A stretch of 64,000 bases of DNA from Micromonospora sp. WMMA1363 (GTDB lineage Bacteria > Actinomycetota > Actinomycetes > Mycobacteriales > Micromonosporaceae), in the NCBI RefSeq assembly GCF_030345795.1, contig NZ_JAUALB010000001.1:5510001-5574000 (forward strand), written 5' to 3'. Below the pieces are notes generated by a model that was given only the letters and a program-made list of their open reading frames with translations, had not been told where the DNA came from and did not search any database. Every line of letters begins with the position of its first letter. The stretch's first letter is position 1. This document shows, piece after piece, positions 55,979 to 63,569 of this stretch. Made by a program: the position numbers and the translations under genes.

Positions 55979-56707
55979 CTACTCCAGCAGGTGATCGCGC
56001 AGCGCGCTGAGCTGTGCGTCCGTGACACCGGAGTGGCGCAGGTAGCCCTCGACCGAGCCGTAGGCCGTGCGCAGTTCGGCGAGGAACAGGAGCATGGCTT
56101 CCTCGGGGCAGGTGAGTGGCGGTAAGCCGGGCCGCATCTGCTTCCCGGTCGACGCGAACCACGCCATGAAGCGTTCGCCGGCCTCGGTGCTCAGGGCGTA
56201 GTCGGCGGCGATGTCGGTGTCGGAGACGCCCAGCACGGCGAGGGTGAGGCCGCAGACGATGCCGGTGCGGTCCTTGCCGGCGACGCAGTGCACCACCACC
56301 GGCGCGTTGGCTGAGTCGGCGATCAGCCCGAGCGCCGTACCCAGCCCGGCGGTGCCGGTGGTGGCCAGGTCGGCGTACCGGTCGGCGAGGTAGCGGGCCA
56401 GGTCGGTGTCGGACTGGTAGGGGTCGTCGCTCCACTCGGCGTGCTCAGGGTGGACGTGCCGCCAGGTCAGACCGTTTAGGTCGGGGATCCGGCCGTCGCG
56501 CTCCACCTCGTACGGGCGGCGCAGGTCGAGCACCGTCCGCACCCCGAGGGCGGCGAACGTCTCCCGGTCGGGCCCGTCCAGGCGGTGCGGTGAGTCGGAG
56601 CGGAAGAGCCGACCCCGGCGGACGGTGCGGCCGTCGTGGCCGGCCGGCCCACCGACGTCGCGGAAGTTGAACAGGGTCGAGAAACGGGTGACCTCGATGG
56701 CGTCCAC
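55979..56707 (-). CDS. tyrosine-protein phosphatase (PtpB-like)
   Basis: 242 residues. The P-loop is VVVHCVAGKDRTGIVCG, i.e. HCxxGKDRTG with Cys near residue 149. The N-terminal FNFRDVGG and RRGRLFRSDSPHRL and the GVRTVLDLRRPYEVERDG segment follow the pattern of MptpB-type enzymes, which act on phosphotyrosine, phosphoserine or phosphoinositides. GTG 56707 is the likely start, directly before VDAIEVTRFSTLFNFRD. It lies on the opposite strand to ilvE, with a hairpin between it and the PRC gene upstream. Confidence 0.88.
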   Translation of the reverse strand: MDAIEVTRFSTLFNFRDVGGPAGHDGRTVRRGRLFRSDSPHRLDGPDRETFAALGVRTVLDLRRPYEVERDGRIPDLNGLTWRHVHPEHAEWSDDPYQSDTDLARYLADRYADLATTGTAGLGTALGLIADSANAPVVVHCVAGKDRTGIVCGLTLAVLGVSDTDIAADYALSTEAGERFMAWFASTGKQMRPGLPPLTCPEEAMLLFLAELRTAYGSVEGYLRHSGVTDAQLSALRDHLLE

Positions 56708-56720
56708 CCTGACACCGTAG

Positions 56721-56749
56721 CGGCCGGTGGGGCGATGCCCCACCGGCCG
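56721..56749 (-). terminator. 13-bp stem terminator after the PRC gene
   Basis: CGGCCGGTGGGGC GAT GCCCCACCGGCCG, perfect stem with a 3-base loop, lying between the PRC-barrel stop (56765) and the phosphatase start. Confidence 0.7.
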
Positions 56750-56764
56750 TCGACGAGACCGCCG

Positions 56765-57232
56765 CTACCTGACGGTTCCTGCGGTGCCCGGCGGGATGGC
56801 CGAGTACGTGTCGCCGTAGTAGCCACCGAGCTTGTCCCGGTAGGCCGGGTCGGTGTCGGCGGTCTCGTCGAACTCGGGCGCGGCCTTGATCTGGTCCTTG
56901 TTCCGGTCGACGAAGACCTTCCGTTCGCCGTGGTCGACGTGGTTGACGGTGCCGGCAGGGATCATGACCTTCTTGCCGAAGACCCATGGACCGGTGTCCA
57001 CCACGAGGTAGCTGGAGTTGACCTCGTGGCTGGCCTGGTCCACCTTGCCGATGCTGCCGTCACTCGCCTCGACCTTGTAGCCCACCAGGTCCGCGCCGGT
57101 CACCCCGGCGTCGTCCCGGTAGCGCCATGGGTCGAAGGTGCCGCCGGACGCGCCGCCCGGGAAGGTGTCCTGCCCACCGGCGACGAGCGGGTCCGGTGTC
57201 CCGTGGGTCGGCTGAGGGTCGAGCCGCTCCAT
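56765..57232 (-). CDS. PRC-barrel domain protein
   Basis: 155 residues. The PRC barrel runs from VGYKVEASDGSIGKVDQASHEVNSSYLVVDTGPWVFGKKVMIPAGTVNHVD to KVFVDRNKDQIKAAPEFDE. The outer parts are polar and probably unfolded. PRC-barrel proteins bind RNA, protein or membranes; stand-alone ones in actinomycetes are often stress-linked, a general remark and not seen here. GAGGAG lies before ATG 57232. It is divergent from the cimA leader. Confidence 0.85.
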   Translation of the reverse strand: MERLDPQPTHGTPDPLVAGGQDTFPGGASGGTFDPWRYRDDAGVTGADLVGYKVEASDGSIGKVDQASHEVNSSYLVVDTGPWVFGKKVMIPAGTVNHVDHGERKVFVDRNKDQIKAAPEFDETADTDPAYRDKLGGYYGDTYSAIPPGTAGTVR

Positions 57233-57397
57233 GGCGTTTCATCTCCTCTTCGACTGGTCGGGGGTTGGTGCCTGTCCACCCCATGTCCTACCCCGTGTCG
57301 AGATCGCTACACCTGTCCGCACCGCCGGTCCTCCACCACCGTCCCGATATGTGGGTTACTCCTCCCAAAACTGGCGTGGGGTGGCAGAGTGTCGACC

Positions 57398-57430
57398 GTG
57401 ACCAGCACCTCCCTGATTATCGACACCTAG
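57398..57430 (+). CDS. cimA leader peptide, 10 aa
   Basis: GTG ACC AGC ACC TCC CTG ATT ATC GAC ACC TAG encodes MTSTSLIIDT, with Leu-Ile-Ile in the second half; ATT is a rare Ile codon here. An in-frame GTG at 57389 would add three residues. Control of a citramalate synthase, the entry to isoleucine, by Ile codons makes direct sense. Confidence 0.7.
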   Translation: MTSTSLIIDT

Positions 57431-57488
57431 CGCGCCGGCCCCCTCCGCCGAGCGCGCAGACCTCCCGCATCCCGCGGGGGGTCTTTTT
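57430..57488 (+). promoter_or_regulatory. cimA transcription attenuator
   Basis: Hairpin 1 joins GCGCG (57430-57434) with CGCGC (57453-57457) and, inside, CGGC (57436-57439) with GCCG (57447-57450). The terminator joins GACCTCCCGC (57459-57468) with GCGGGGGGTC (57474-57483), one wobble, then TTTTT (57484-57488). CCCTCCGC (57441-57448) can instead pair with GCGGGGGG (57474-57481), 8 pairs, which would remove the 3' arm of the terminator; it overlaps hairpin 1. The three folds exclude each other as in classical attenuation. Confidence 0.75.
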
Positions 57489-57511
57489 GTTGGTTGAGAA
57501 AGGACCCTCCC

Positions 57512-59095
57512 ATGACGTTCCAGGTCTATGACACGACCTTGCGCGACGGCGCGCAGCGCGAGGGGCTCAGCTACTCGGTGGTCGACAAGCTCGCGGTGGC
57601 CCGGCTGCTCGACGAGTTCGGCGTCGGCTTCATCGAGGGCGGCTGGCCGGGCGCGGTGCCGAAGGACACCGAGTTCTTCGAGCGGGCGCGCGCCGAACTC
57701 GACCTGAGACACGCGGTGCTGGTCGCGTTCGGCGCCACTCGCCGCGCCGGGGTGGGGGTCGCAGACGACCCGCAGGTACGCGGCCTGCTCGACGCCCAGA
57801 CGCCGGCGATCGCCCTGGTAGCCAAGGCCGACCTGCGGCACGTACAGCGGGCCCTGCGCACCACCGCCGGCGAGAACCTCGAGATGATCCACGACACCGT
57901 GGCTCACCTGGTGGCCCAGGGGCGGCGGGTGTTCGTTGACGGTGAGCACTTCTTCGACGGCTTCCGGTACGACCCGGCGTACACCGCGGCGGTCGTGGAG
58001 ACCGCGCTTGCCGCCGGCGCCGAGCGGTTCGTGCTCTGCGACACCAACGGCGGCATGCTTCCCTCCCACGTCACCACCGCGATCGCCGACCTCACCCACC
58101 GGCTCAACGTGGCCCCCGAACGACTCGGCATCCACTGCCAGAACGACACCGCCTGCGCGGTGGCCAACACCATCGCCGCCGTTGAGGCGGGCGTGCGGCA
58201 CGTCCAGGGCACCGCCAACGGATACGGGGAGCGTCCCGGCAACGCGGATCTCTTCGCCGTCGTGGCGAACCTTCAGCTCAAGCTCGGGCTGCCGGTCCTA
58301 CCGGAGGGCTGCCTGGGGCAGATGGTGCGGGTCTCCCACGCCATCGCCGAGATCGCCAACATCGCCCCCGACACCCACCAGGCCTACGTCGGGGCCGCAG
58401 CCTTCGCCCACAAGGCCGGGCTGCACGCGAGCGCGATCAAGGTGGATCCGCTGCTCTACAACCACGTGGACCCACCGGTGGTGGGCAACGACATGCGGAT
58501 CCTCGTCACCGAGATGGCCGGCCGGGCCAGCGTCGAGCTCAAGAGCCGAGAGCTTGGCCTGGATCTGGCCGGCCATCCGGAGACCCTGACCAGGGTCACC
58601 AAGCGGGTCAAGGAGCTGGAGGCCGGCGGCTGGTCATTCGAGGCCGCGGACGCCTCCTTCGAGCTGTTGGTCCGCTCCGAGCTGTCGGACGCGGCACCGG
58701 CGCGGCCGTTCGCGTTGGAGTCGTACCGGGTCCTGGTCGAGCACCGGGAGGACGGCGCGGTGGTCTCCGAGGCTACAGTCAAGATCAGGGTACGCGGGGA
58801 GCGTGTCATCGCCACGGCGGAGGGGAACGGCCCGGTCAACGCGCTCGACGAGGCGCTGCGGGTCGGCCTGGCACGGCACTACCCGGAGCTGCGCACCTTC
58901 GAGCTGGCCGACTACAAGGTACGGATCCTGGAGGGCAGCCACGGCACCGGTGCGGTGACCCGGGTGCTGGTGAAGACGTCCGACGGCGCCAACCGCGACT
59001 GGACCACGGTGGGGGTGCACCCCAACGTCGTGGAGGCGAGCTGGCACGCGCTCGTCGACGCCCTGACGTACGGGCTGGATCGGACGTGGGCGTGA
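57512..59095 (+). CDS. cimA: citramalate synthase
   Basis: 527 residues. The DRE-TIM barrel has YDTTLRDGAQREGLSYSVVDKL, FIEGGWPGAVPKD, LCDTNGG, HCQNDTACAVAN and VQGTANGYGERPGNADL. The C-terminal regulatory (LeuA-dimer) domain starts near 395 and ends VLVKTSDGANRDWTTVGVHPNVVEASWHALVDAL. The length fits the CimA rather than the LeuA class. It condenses pyruvate and acetyl-CoA to citramalate, giving isoleucine without threonine. AAAGGA precedes the ATG. The attenuator before it supports an isoleucine role. Confidence 0.93.
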   Translation: MTFQVYDTTLRDGAQREGLSYSVVDKLAVARLLDEFGVGFIEGGWPGAVPKDTEFFERARAELDLRHAVLVAFGATRRAGVGVADDPQVRGLLDAQTPAIALVAKADLRHVQRALRTTAGENLEMIHDTVAHLVAQGRRVFVDGEHFFDGFRYDPAYTAAVVETALAAGAERFVLCDTNGGMLPSHVTTAIADLTHRLNVAPERLGIHCQNDTACAVANTIAAVEAGVRHVQGTANGYGERPGNADLFAVVANLQLKLGLPVLPEGCLGQMVRVSHAIAEIANIAPDTHQAYVGAAAFAHKAGLHASAIKVDPLLYNHVDPPVVGNDMRILVTEMAGRASVELKSRELGLDLAGHPETLTRVTKRVKELEAGGWSFEAADASFELLVRSELSDAAPARPFALESYRVLVEHREDGAVVSEATVKIRVRGERVIATAEGNGPVNALDEALRVGLARHYPELRTFELADYKVRILEGSHGTGAVTRVLVKTSDGANRDWTTVGVHPNVVEASWHALVDALTYGLDRTWA

Positions 59096-59106
59096 GCTGC
59101 GTTGGG

Positions 59107-59143
59107 GCACCTCCCTCCTACCCCGCTGGTAGGAGGGAGGTGC
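59107..59143. terminator. two-way terminator between cimA and the EEP gene
   Basis: A 16-bp perfect stem (59107-59122 with 59128-59143) around CCGCT. The 16 bases CTACCCCGCTGGTAGG at its centre recur at 59143-59158, inside the end of the opposite gene. The two genes are convergent and only 48 bases apart. Confidence 0.75.
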
Positions 59144-60129
59144 TACCCCGCTGGTAGGCGGAGGTGGGCGAGCACCGCACGATGGTCGCTGCCGCGGACC
59201 GGATACACGGAGACGGCGCGGACGGCTATCCGCCGGTCCACCAGCACGTGGTCGATGGTTACCGGCGGGATCGGGTCACCGTCGTACGGACCCCACGTAC
59301 CCGTGAGCCCGGCCCCGGCCCCGGCCGCGTCGGCCGCGTCCACGTAGCCCGTGGCCAGCAGGGCGCGCAGCGGGGCGTGGTCCAAAGTGGCGTTGAAATC
59401 TCCGGCGAGGATGCCCAGCGGCCCGTCCGGGGCCGCGGGTGGTTGCGCCGCCAGGTCCGTGTGCCAGGCGTCGACCTGGTCCAGCGCGTACGGGGCGGCG
59501 GGGTGCGCCGACTCGACCCGGACCGGCGGTGCGCCGGGCACCGCGAGGGTCCCGTATGCCTGGTCGAAGCCCCAACCGCCGCGATTGTGCCGGACGCCGC
59601 CCGCGCTGATCGGAAATCGCGCGTACAGGCCGGAGCCGAGGGTCCCCTCCGTCGGGTGCAGTTCCCGGTGCGGCAGCAGCTGGTCGAGGCCCAGCCGGTC
59701 CAGCTCCGCCCCGATCTCCGGCGTGAACTCCTGCACGGCGAGCACGTCCACCGACTGCCGGCGGACCAGGTCGACCAGCGCCCGCGGATCGGCGGTGCCG
59801 GCCAGCAGGTTGGCGGTCAGCAGCCGGACCGCCGGGCCGTCGGCGGCGGGCGGGGTCGAGCCGACCGCCCGGGGCGCCACCACGGTCACCAGCGCGACGG
59901 TCGTCACCGCCGCGACCACCGCGGGCCAGCGCCGCCGTAGCGCGAGCGCCAGCACCAGGGGCAGCACGCTCACCGCCGCGACGTACGGGGTGAAGGCCAG
60001 CAGCTGCACGAACGGCCCCCGGTCCAGGCCGAGTAGGCGCACCGATGCCCAGCCGGCGCCCGGCACGACGGTCAGCCAGCAGGCCACGGTCACGACCCGC
60101 GCCGTGCCGTCCCCACCTGTCCCACGCAC
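59143..60129 (-). CDS. endonuclease/exonuclease/phosphatase-family membrane protein
   Basis: 328 residues. Three N-terminal membrane helices (about 10-85) precede the EEP fold: VRLLTANLLAGTADPRALVDLVRRQSVDVLAVQEFTPE (Asn and Glu for the metal), ILAGDFNATLDH and the ending TIDHVLVDRR...VRGSDHRAVLAHLRL. This group of actinomycete membrane proteins may cut phosphodiesters outside the cell; the substrate is not known. TAGACT lies 6 bases before GTG 60129 (60141-60136), giving a leaderless start. Confidence 0.88.
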   Translation of the reverse strand: MRGTGGDGTARVVTVACWLTVVPGAGWASVRLLGLDRGPFVQLLAFTPYVAAVSVLPLVLALALRRRWPAVVAAVTTVALVTVVAPRAVGSTPPAADGPAVRLLTANLLAGTADPRALVDLVRRQSVDVLAVQEFTPEIGAELDRLGLDQLLPHRELHPTEGTLGSGLYARFPISAGGVRHNRGGWGFDQAYGTLAVPGAPPVRVESAHPAAPYALDQVDAWHTDLAAQPPAAPDGPLGILAGDFNATLDHAPLRALLATGYVDAADAAGAGAGLTGTWGPYDGDPIPPVTIDHVLVDRRIAVRAVSVYPVRGSDHRAVLAHLRLPAG

Positions 60130-60135
60130 GCCAGC

Positions 60136-60141
60136 AGTCTA
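60136..60141 (-). promoter_or_regulatory. -10 box (TAGACT) for the leaderless EEP gene
   Basis: TAGACT on the minus strand ends 6 bases before GTG 60129. The remainder of the 281-base divergent gap to the MoxR gene shows no gene. Confidence 0.55.
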
Positions 60142-60410
60142 GTCCGGACCCGAGCGAACCTCCGGCCCCGGTGACCGCCAGGGAACGGGCGGCGGCGAAG
60201 GCCGCTCTCGCCGAGGGCGACGTCGGTGCCCTGGCGGTCCACGCGCTGTTGGCGGGGTCGAGCGTCTGTCGGGTCGTCCACGAGTTCGTCGGACCCGCTC
60301 CAGACGGCCTGGGCGGGTTGTCCCGCTCCGGCGGGTCATCGGGCGGAATCGGCCTGCTCGGGGCGGTAATTCCGACGTTTGTGCGGTGGCCGGCACGGGA
60401 AGCAAGCACC

Positions 60411-61538
60411 GTGACGGACATCTCGGACACCCTGGCCAGCGTGCCCACCCCGGTCGATCCCGACGCGACCGGCACCGAGCTGCAGCAGACCCTCGCCGAG
60501 GTCAGGCACGTGATCGTCGGACAGGACCTGCTCGTCGAGCGCCTGCTCACCGCACTCCTCGCCGACGGCCACTGCCTGTTGGAGGGAGTGCCTGGCGTCG
60601 CCAAGACGCTCGCCGCGCAGACGCTCGCCACGGTGGTCGGCGGCAGTTTCTCCCGCATCCAGTTCACCCCCGACCTGGTCCCGTCGGACATCGTCGGCAC
60701 CCGCATCTACCGGGCGTCCCGGGAGACCTTCGACATCGAGCTAGGTCCGATCATGGCCAACCTGGTGCTCGCCGACGAGATCAACCGGGCTCCGGCGAAG
60801 GTGCAGTCCGCGCTGTTGGAGGCCATGGCCGAGCGGCAGGTCTCCATCGGTGGGCGGAGCTGGGACGTCCCGGCGCCGTTCCTGGTGCTGGCCACCCAGA
60901 ACCCGATCGAGTCGGAGGGCGTCTACCAACTGCCCGAGGCGCAGCGTGACCGGTTCCTGATGAAGGTCGTCGTCGACTACCCGACCGACGCTGATGAGCT
61001 GGCGATCCTCTACCGGATGAGCACCGACCGGCCCACGCCCCGCCGGGTGCTGGACCCGCAGCGGTTGCTCGACCTCCAGGGCCGCGCGGCCCGGGTCTTC
61101 GTGCACCACGCCCTCGCCGAGTATGTGGTGCGGCTCATCCTCGCCACCCGCGATCCCGGCCGGTTCGGGTTGCCCGACGTCGCCCCGCAGCTCGCCTACG
61201 GCGCGAGCCCGCGCGCCACGCTCGGCCTGGTCGCCGCAGCCCGGGGTTTGGCGCTGCTGCGCGGACGGGAGTACGTGCTCCCCGAGGACATCCGCGAACT
61301 GGCGGTGGAGGTGCTGGCCCACCGGCTGGTCCTGTCCTTCGACGCGGTCGCCGACGGGGTGTCGGCCGAGTCGGTGGTGAGGCGGCTGGTCGACGCCGTA
61401 CCACCGCCCCGCGTCGCCTCCGGCCAGCCGGACCAGGCACCGGGATCCAACGGCGACAGGAGCGAGCGGGGCAAGCGAATAACCGGGCGTGTTGTGGGCT
61501 CTCCTGCCGGCGTCGACCCGAGGCCGGCGGCGACATGA
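60411..61538 (+). CDS. MoxR-family AAA+ ATPase
   Basis: 375 residues. Walker A is GVPGVAKTLAAQTLA, Walker B is LVLADEINRAPAKVQSALLEAM, then ATQNPIESEGVYQLPEAQRDRFLM with the sensor and arginine-finger region, and a lid domain with YGASPRATLGLVAAARGLALL. MoxR proteins work as chaperones with VWA-domain partners, here encoded next. GTG 60411 gives the normal N-terminus; the longer upstream frame is Arg/Ala-rich. The last 40 residues are an irregular tail. Its TGA overlaps the next ATG. Confidence 0.92.
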   Translation: MTDISDTLASVPTPVDPDATGTELQQTLAEVRHVIVGQDLLVERLLTALLADGHCLLEGVPGVAKTLAAQTLATVVGGSFSRIQFTPDLVPSDIVGTRIYRASRETFDIELGPIMANLVLADEINRAPAKVQSALLEAMAERQVSIGGRSWDVPAPFLVLATQNPIESEGVYQLPEAQRDRFLMKVVVDYPTDADELAILYRMSTDRPTPRRVLDPQRLLDLQGRAARVFVHHALAEYVVRLILATRDPGRFGLPDVAPQLAYGASPRATLGLVAAARGLALLRGREYVLPEDIRELAVEVLAHRLVLSFDAVADGVSAESVVRRLVDAVPPPRVASGQPDQAPGSNGDRSERGKRITGRVVGSPAGVDPRPAAT

Positions 61539-62551
61539 AGTGGTGGGGACGCGGCGCGGCGACCGTACCCGCGGCTCCCGGACTGGCCGACCTCGCCGGG
61601 GACCGGCGCCTGCGACGGCTGGAGCTGGCGGTGACCCGGCGGCTGGACGGACTGCTGCACGGGCAGCACCAGGGGCTGCTGCCCGGACCGGGCAGCGAGC
61701 CGGCCGGCAGCCGGGAATACCGCCCGGGCGAGGACGAGGTCCGTCGGATGGACTGGGCGGTCACCGCCCGGACGGCGGTGCCACACGTCCGCGAGGTCGA
61801 CGCCGATCGGGAACTGACCACGTGGCTGTTGGTCGACGCCAGCGCCAGCATGGAGTACGGGACGGCCGAGCTGGACAAGCGTGAACTCTCCGTGGCCGCC
61901 GTCGCGGCGGTCGGCTTCCTCACCGCCGGCGCCGGCAACCGTCTCGGTGCGCAGGTGCTCACCCCGACCGGACTGCGTCGCTTCCCGCCGGGCACCGGGC
62001 GTACCCACCTGTTGGGGCTGCTCCGGGCATTGCTCGCGGCGCCGCGCTCCGGTGGGTACGACGAGGACACCGCCCCGCTCGCGTCGCCCGACCTGGCCGA
62101 GGCGCTGGCGGCCGTGCACCGGGTCGCCACCCGGCGTGGACTGGTGGTGGTGGTCTCGGACTTCCTCGACGGCCTGCCCGACGATCCGACGCGGGTGGCG
62201 CCCTGGGAGCGGACCCTGCGCCGGCTCGCCGTCCGGCACCAGGTCCTCGCCGTGGAGGTGACCGATCCGCGGGAGTGGGAGTTGCCGGATGTCGGCCTGG
62301 TCACCCTGGTGGACCCGGAAAGCGGGCGGCGGCGGGAGATCTGGACCGGCGACCCGCGGCTGCGCGAGCGGTACGCGGACGCCGCGGCTGCCCAGCGTGA
62401 CCAGGTTCGCCAGGCGCTGCGTCGCGGCGGAGCGGCGCACCTGCCGCTGCGGACCGATCGGGACTGGACCACAGACATCGTCCGTCACGTGCACCGGCAG
62501 CGCCGGCTGGCCACCGTGCCGCCTGGGCTGGCCCGGGGAGGTGCGGCGTGA
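61535..62551 (+). CDS. DUF58 (VWA-like) protein
   Basis: 338 residues. The DUF58 core is SREYRPGEDEVRRMDWAVTARTAVPHVREVDADRELTTWLLVDASASMEYG, with a DASAS MIDAS-like site. The C-terminal VWA-like half contains LVVVVSDFLDG. It is the usual partner of MoxR ATPases. Overlaps of 4 bases on both sides (ATGA with the MoxR gene, GTGA with the VWA gene) make a tightly coupled operon. Confidence 0.9.
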   Translation: MKWWGRGAATVPAAPGLADLAGDRRLRRLELAVTRRLDGLLHGQHQGLLPGPGSEPAGSREYRPGEDEVRRMDWAVTARTAVPHVREVDADRELTTWLLVDASASMEYGTAELDKRELSVAAVAAVGFLTAGAGNRLGAQVLTPTGLRRFPPGTGRTHLLGLLRALLAAPRSGGYDEDTAPLASPDLAEALAAVHRVATRRGLVVVVSDFLDGLPDDPTRVAPWERTLRRLAVRHQVLAVEVTDPREWELPDVGLVTLVDPESGRRREIWTGDPRLRERYADAAAAQRDQVRQALRRGGAAHLPLRTDRDWTTDIVRHVHRQRRLATVPPGLARGGAA

Positions 62552-63507
62552 CCTGGCTCTCACCCACCCGCCTCTGGCTGCTGGTCGGTGTGCTCGCGCT
62601 GGCCGCCGGCTACGTCCTGGTGCAGCGCCGCCGCAGCCGGTATGCGGTGCGCTTCACCAACCTGCGGCTGCTCGACCGGGTCGCCCCGCAGCGGCCGGCG
62701 TGGCGACGGCACGTCCCGGCCGGGTTGTTCCTCGCCATGCTGGCGCTGCTGGTGGTCGGCTTCGCCCGGCCGACGGCGGAGGTGCGGGTGCCTCGGGAAC
62801 GGGCCACGGTGATGGTGGCGGTGGACGTCTCCACGTCGATGCTCGCCAGGGATGTGGAACCGGACCGGCTGACCGCCGCGAAGGAATCGGCCCGACGGTT
62901 CGTCGACGGCCTGCCCGACGAGTTCAACGTCGGTCTGGTCGCGTTCGCCGGTAGCGCGGCGGTGCTGGTGCCGCCGGGCGTCGACCGGGAGGCACTGCAC
63001 GACGGCATCGACCGGCTGGTCGAGGGGGCGACCGGGGTGCAGGGCACCGCGATCGGGGAGGCGATCAACACGTCGCTCGGCGCCGTGAAGGCGCTGGACG
63101 GTGCGGCGGCGAAGGATCCGCCGCCGGCTCGGATCGTCCTGCTCTCCGACGGAGCCAACACCTCGGGGCTGGATCCGATGGAGGCGGCGGTCGACGCGGT
63201 GGCGATGAAGGTGCCGGTGCACACCATTGCCTTCGGTACCCCTACCGGATACGTGGAACGGGGCGGCCGGCCAATCCAGGTGCCGGTGGACGGGCAGACC
63301 CTCGACGCGGTCGCCCATGAGACCGGCGGCCGGTTCCACGAGGCGGGCAGCGCCAAGCAGCTGCGCGCGGTCTACGACGACATCGGCAGTTCGGTGGGTT
63401 ACCGCACCGAGCGGCAGGACGTCTCGGCCCGGTTCATCGGCCTCGGCCTGGTCTTCGCGCTGGGCGCGGCGGCGGGCTCGATGCGTTGGTTCTCCCGCCT
63501 GCCCTGA
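62548..63507 (+). CDS. BatA-like VWA-domain membrane protein
   Basis: 319 residues. Two N-terminal membrane helices (LWLLVGVLALAAGYVLV and AGLFLAMLALLVVGFA) flank a short loop with AVRFTNLRLLDRVAP. A VWA domain follows with a complete MIDAS (VAVDVSTSMLARD, later GTAIGEAI and LLSDGANTSG). A final helix lies near 295-310. Together with MoxR and DUF58 it forms a three-gene Bat-like unit without BatB, BatD or TPR partners. GTG 62548 overlaps the previous stop. Confidence 0.9.
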   Translation: MTWLSPTRLWLLVGVLALAAGYVLVQRRRSRYAVRFTNLRLLDRVAPQRPAWRRHVPAGLFLAMLALLVVGFARPTAEVRVPRERATVMVAVDVSTSMLARDVEPDRLTAAKESARRFVDGLPDEFNVGLVAFAGSAAVLVPPGVDREALHDGIDRLVEGATGVQGTAIGEAINTSLGAVKALDGAAAKDPPPARIVLLSDGANTSGLDPMEAAVDAVAMKVPVHTIAFGTPTGYVERGGRPIQVPVDGQTLDAVAHETGGRFHEAGSAKQLRAVYDDIGSSVGYRTERQDVSARFIGLGLVFALGAAAGSMRWFSRLP

Positions 63508-63569
63508 CCCGGCCACCGGTGTGCGGGGCCGGTCACGGTGGGGCCCATCGACACGTGAGGAGCGTACGC

